Origin: Deltaproteobacteria bacterium
GTDB lineage: Bacteria; Desulfobacterota; Dissulfuribacteria; Dissulfuribacterales; UBA3076
Length of the DNA stretch: 36,642 nt
NCBI GenBank assembly: GCA_003194495.1
Contig: PQXE01000001.1
Location: 164,008 to 200,649, forward strand
Reading direction: 5' to 3'
Shown here piece by piece: positions 36,305 through 36,642 of this stretch. Within the stretch, counting starts at the first letter, position 1. Every line of letters starts with the position of its first letter. Under the pieces are notes generated by a model. The model was not told the origin of the DNA, ran no database searches, and saw only the letters and a program-made list of their open reading frames with translations. Both the position numbers and the translations under genes were made by a program.

Positions 36305-36642
36305 CTATGGATAGGCTGCAAGGTTTTGGACTATGTTGTCGTTGAAGGTTTCCAGCAAATAATTCTTTACTGCAATCAGCCAATGAATGCCTATTCTCCA
36401 ATATTTTTTTAGCCTTCCTCCAAGCAATGAAACTAAACCACGCACATAGAATCTTCCTGCTTGCGGATTGTTATCAGAATTTGAACAAGTTGCTTGATGT
36501 TCCTCTTCTATAGACAGATTTTCTGAAGCTGGAGTTTTCTGTATTTCGCATTCTTGTTTGAATGACAGTAGCAAAAGGTATGCAATCATGTACAAGTAAA
36601 ATTGTATTTGAATGCCACAAGGATCATAAGACATCAGATGTA
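36305..36642 (-). mobile_element. C-terminal part of an IS4-like transposase, cut by the window edge
   Basis: On the minus strand a frame is open from the window end to a stop at 36305-36307. It contains IQIQFYLYMIAYLLLLSF, similar to the conserved region behind the catalytic Glu of IS4-family DDE transposases, followed by a basic C-terminus (GGRLKKYWRIGIHW). The frame continues without a stop through the last bases, so the N-terminal part lies outside. Terminal inverted repeats could not be confirmed. Confidence 0.55.

Overview
The window looks like part of the chromosome of an anaerobic, acetyl-CoA-pathway (Wood-Ljungdahl) bacterium that makes selenoproteins. A sulfate-reducing or syntrophic Desulfobacterota-type organism is my best inference, but no rRNA or other strong taxonomic marker is present. 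All intact genes are on the plus strand; only a partial transposase at the right edge is on the minus strand.

Positions 1-11650 hold a GC-richer accessory block that resembles a known class of predicted antiphage cassette: an SNF2-type helicase with a C-terminal DUF3883-like domain, an AlbA_2/Schlafen-type ATP-binding protein, a DUF1156 adenine methylase and a HEPN-DUF499 ATPase. The helicase carries two single-base indels plus an Arg-to-Cys change in motif VI. The methylase is frameshifted by a GTTT duplication. The other two genes are intact. Positions 11650-15100 are low-GC and decaying: a gene remnant, an intact SEC-C/YchJ-like gene, and the wreck of a FecR plus CHASE2 receptor pair.

Positions 15100-25709 are a carbon-fixation/acetate-oxidation operon: MvhD (with an in-frame UGA read as selenocysteine and a SECIS-like hairpin), an HdrC-ferredoxin fusion, a second MvhD with Cys at the same place, MetV, a 998-residue fusion of MetF to the corrinoid protein small subunit AcsD through a coiled-coil/TPR-like linker, AcsB, AcsC and AcsE. 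No CO dehydrogenase, HdrA or HdrB is in the window. An FBPase-like protein with an altered metal site follows.

Positions 27124-32404 encode a NuoE/NuoF/formate dehydrogenase set. The 940-residue FdhA has a selenocysteine at residue 374 and a very well formed SECIS. Together with the methyl branch this would connect formate, NAD(P)H and probably ferredoxin pools to methyl-H4folate reduction and acetyl-CoA chemistry. The window then gives an EF-G-like GTPase, MogA (the last step of molybdopterin activation, which the Mo/W formate dehydrogenase needs), a YchF-like GTPase and an IS4-like transposase remnant.

The most unusual feature that genes do not explain is a class of intergenic repeats built from 7-base units. 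Each locus uses its own heptad and most form loose inverted arms. They occur at nine places between 13372 and 36275 and several run directly into start or stop codons. I saw none in the helicase-DUF499 block.
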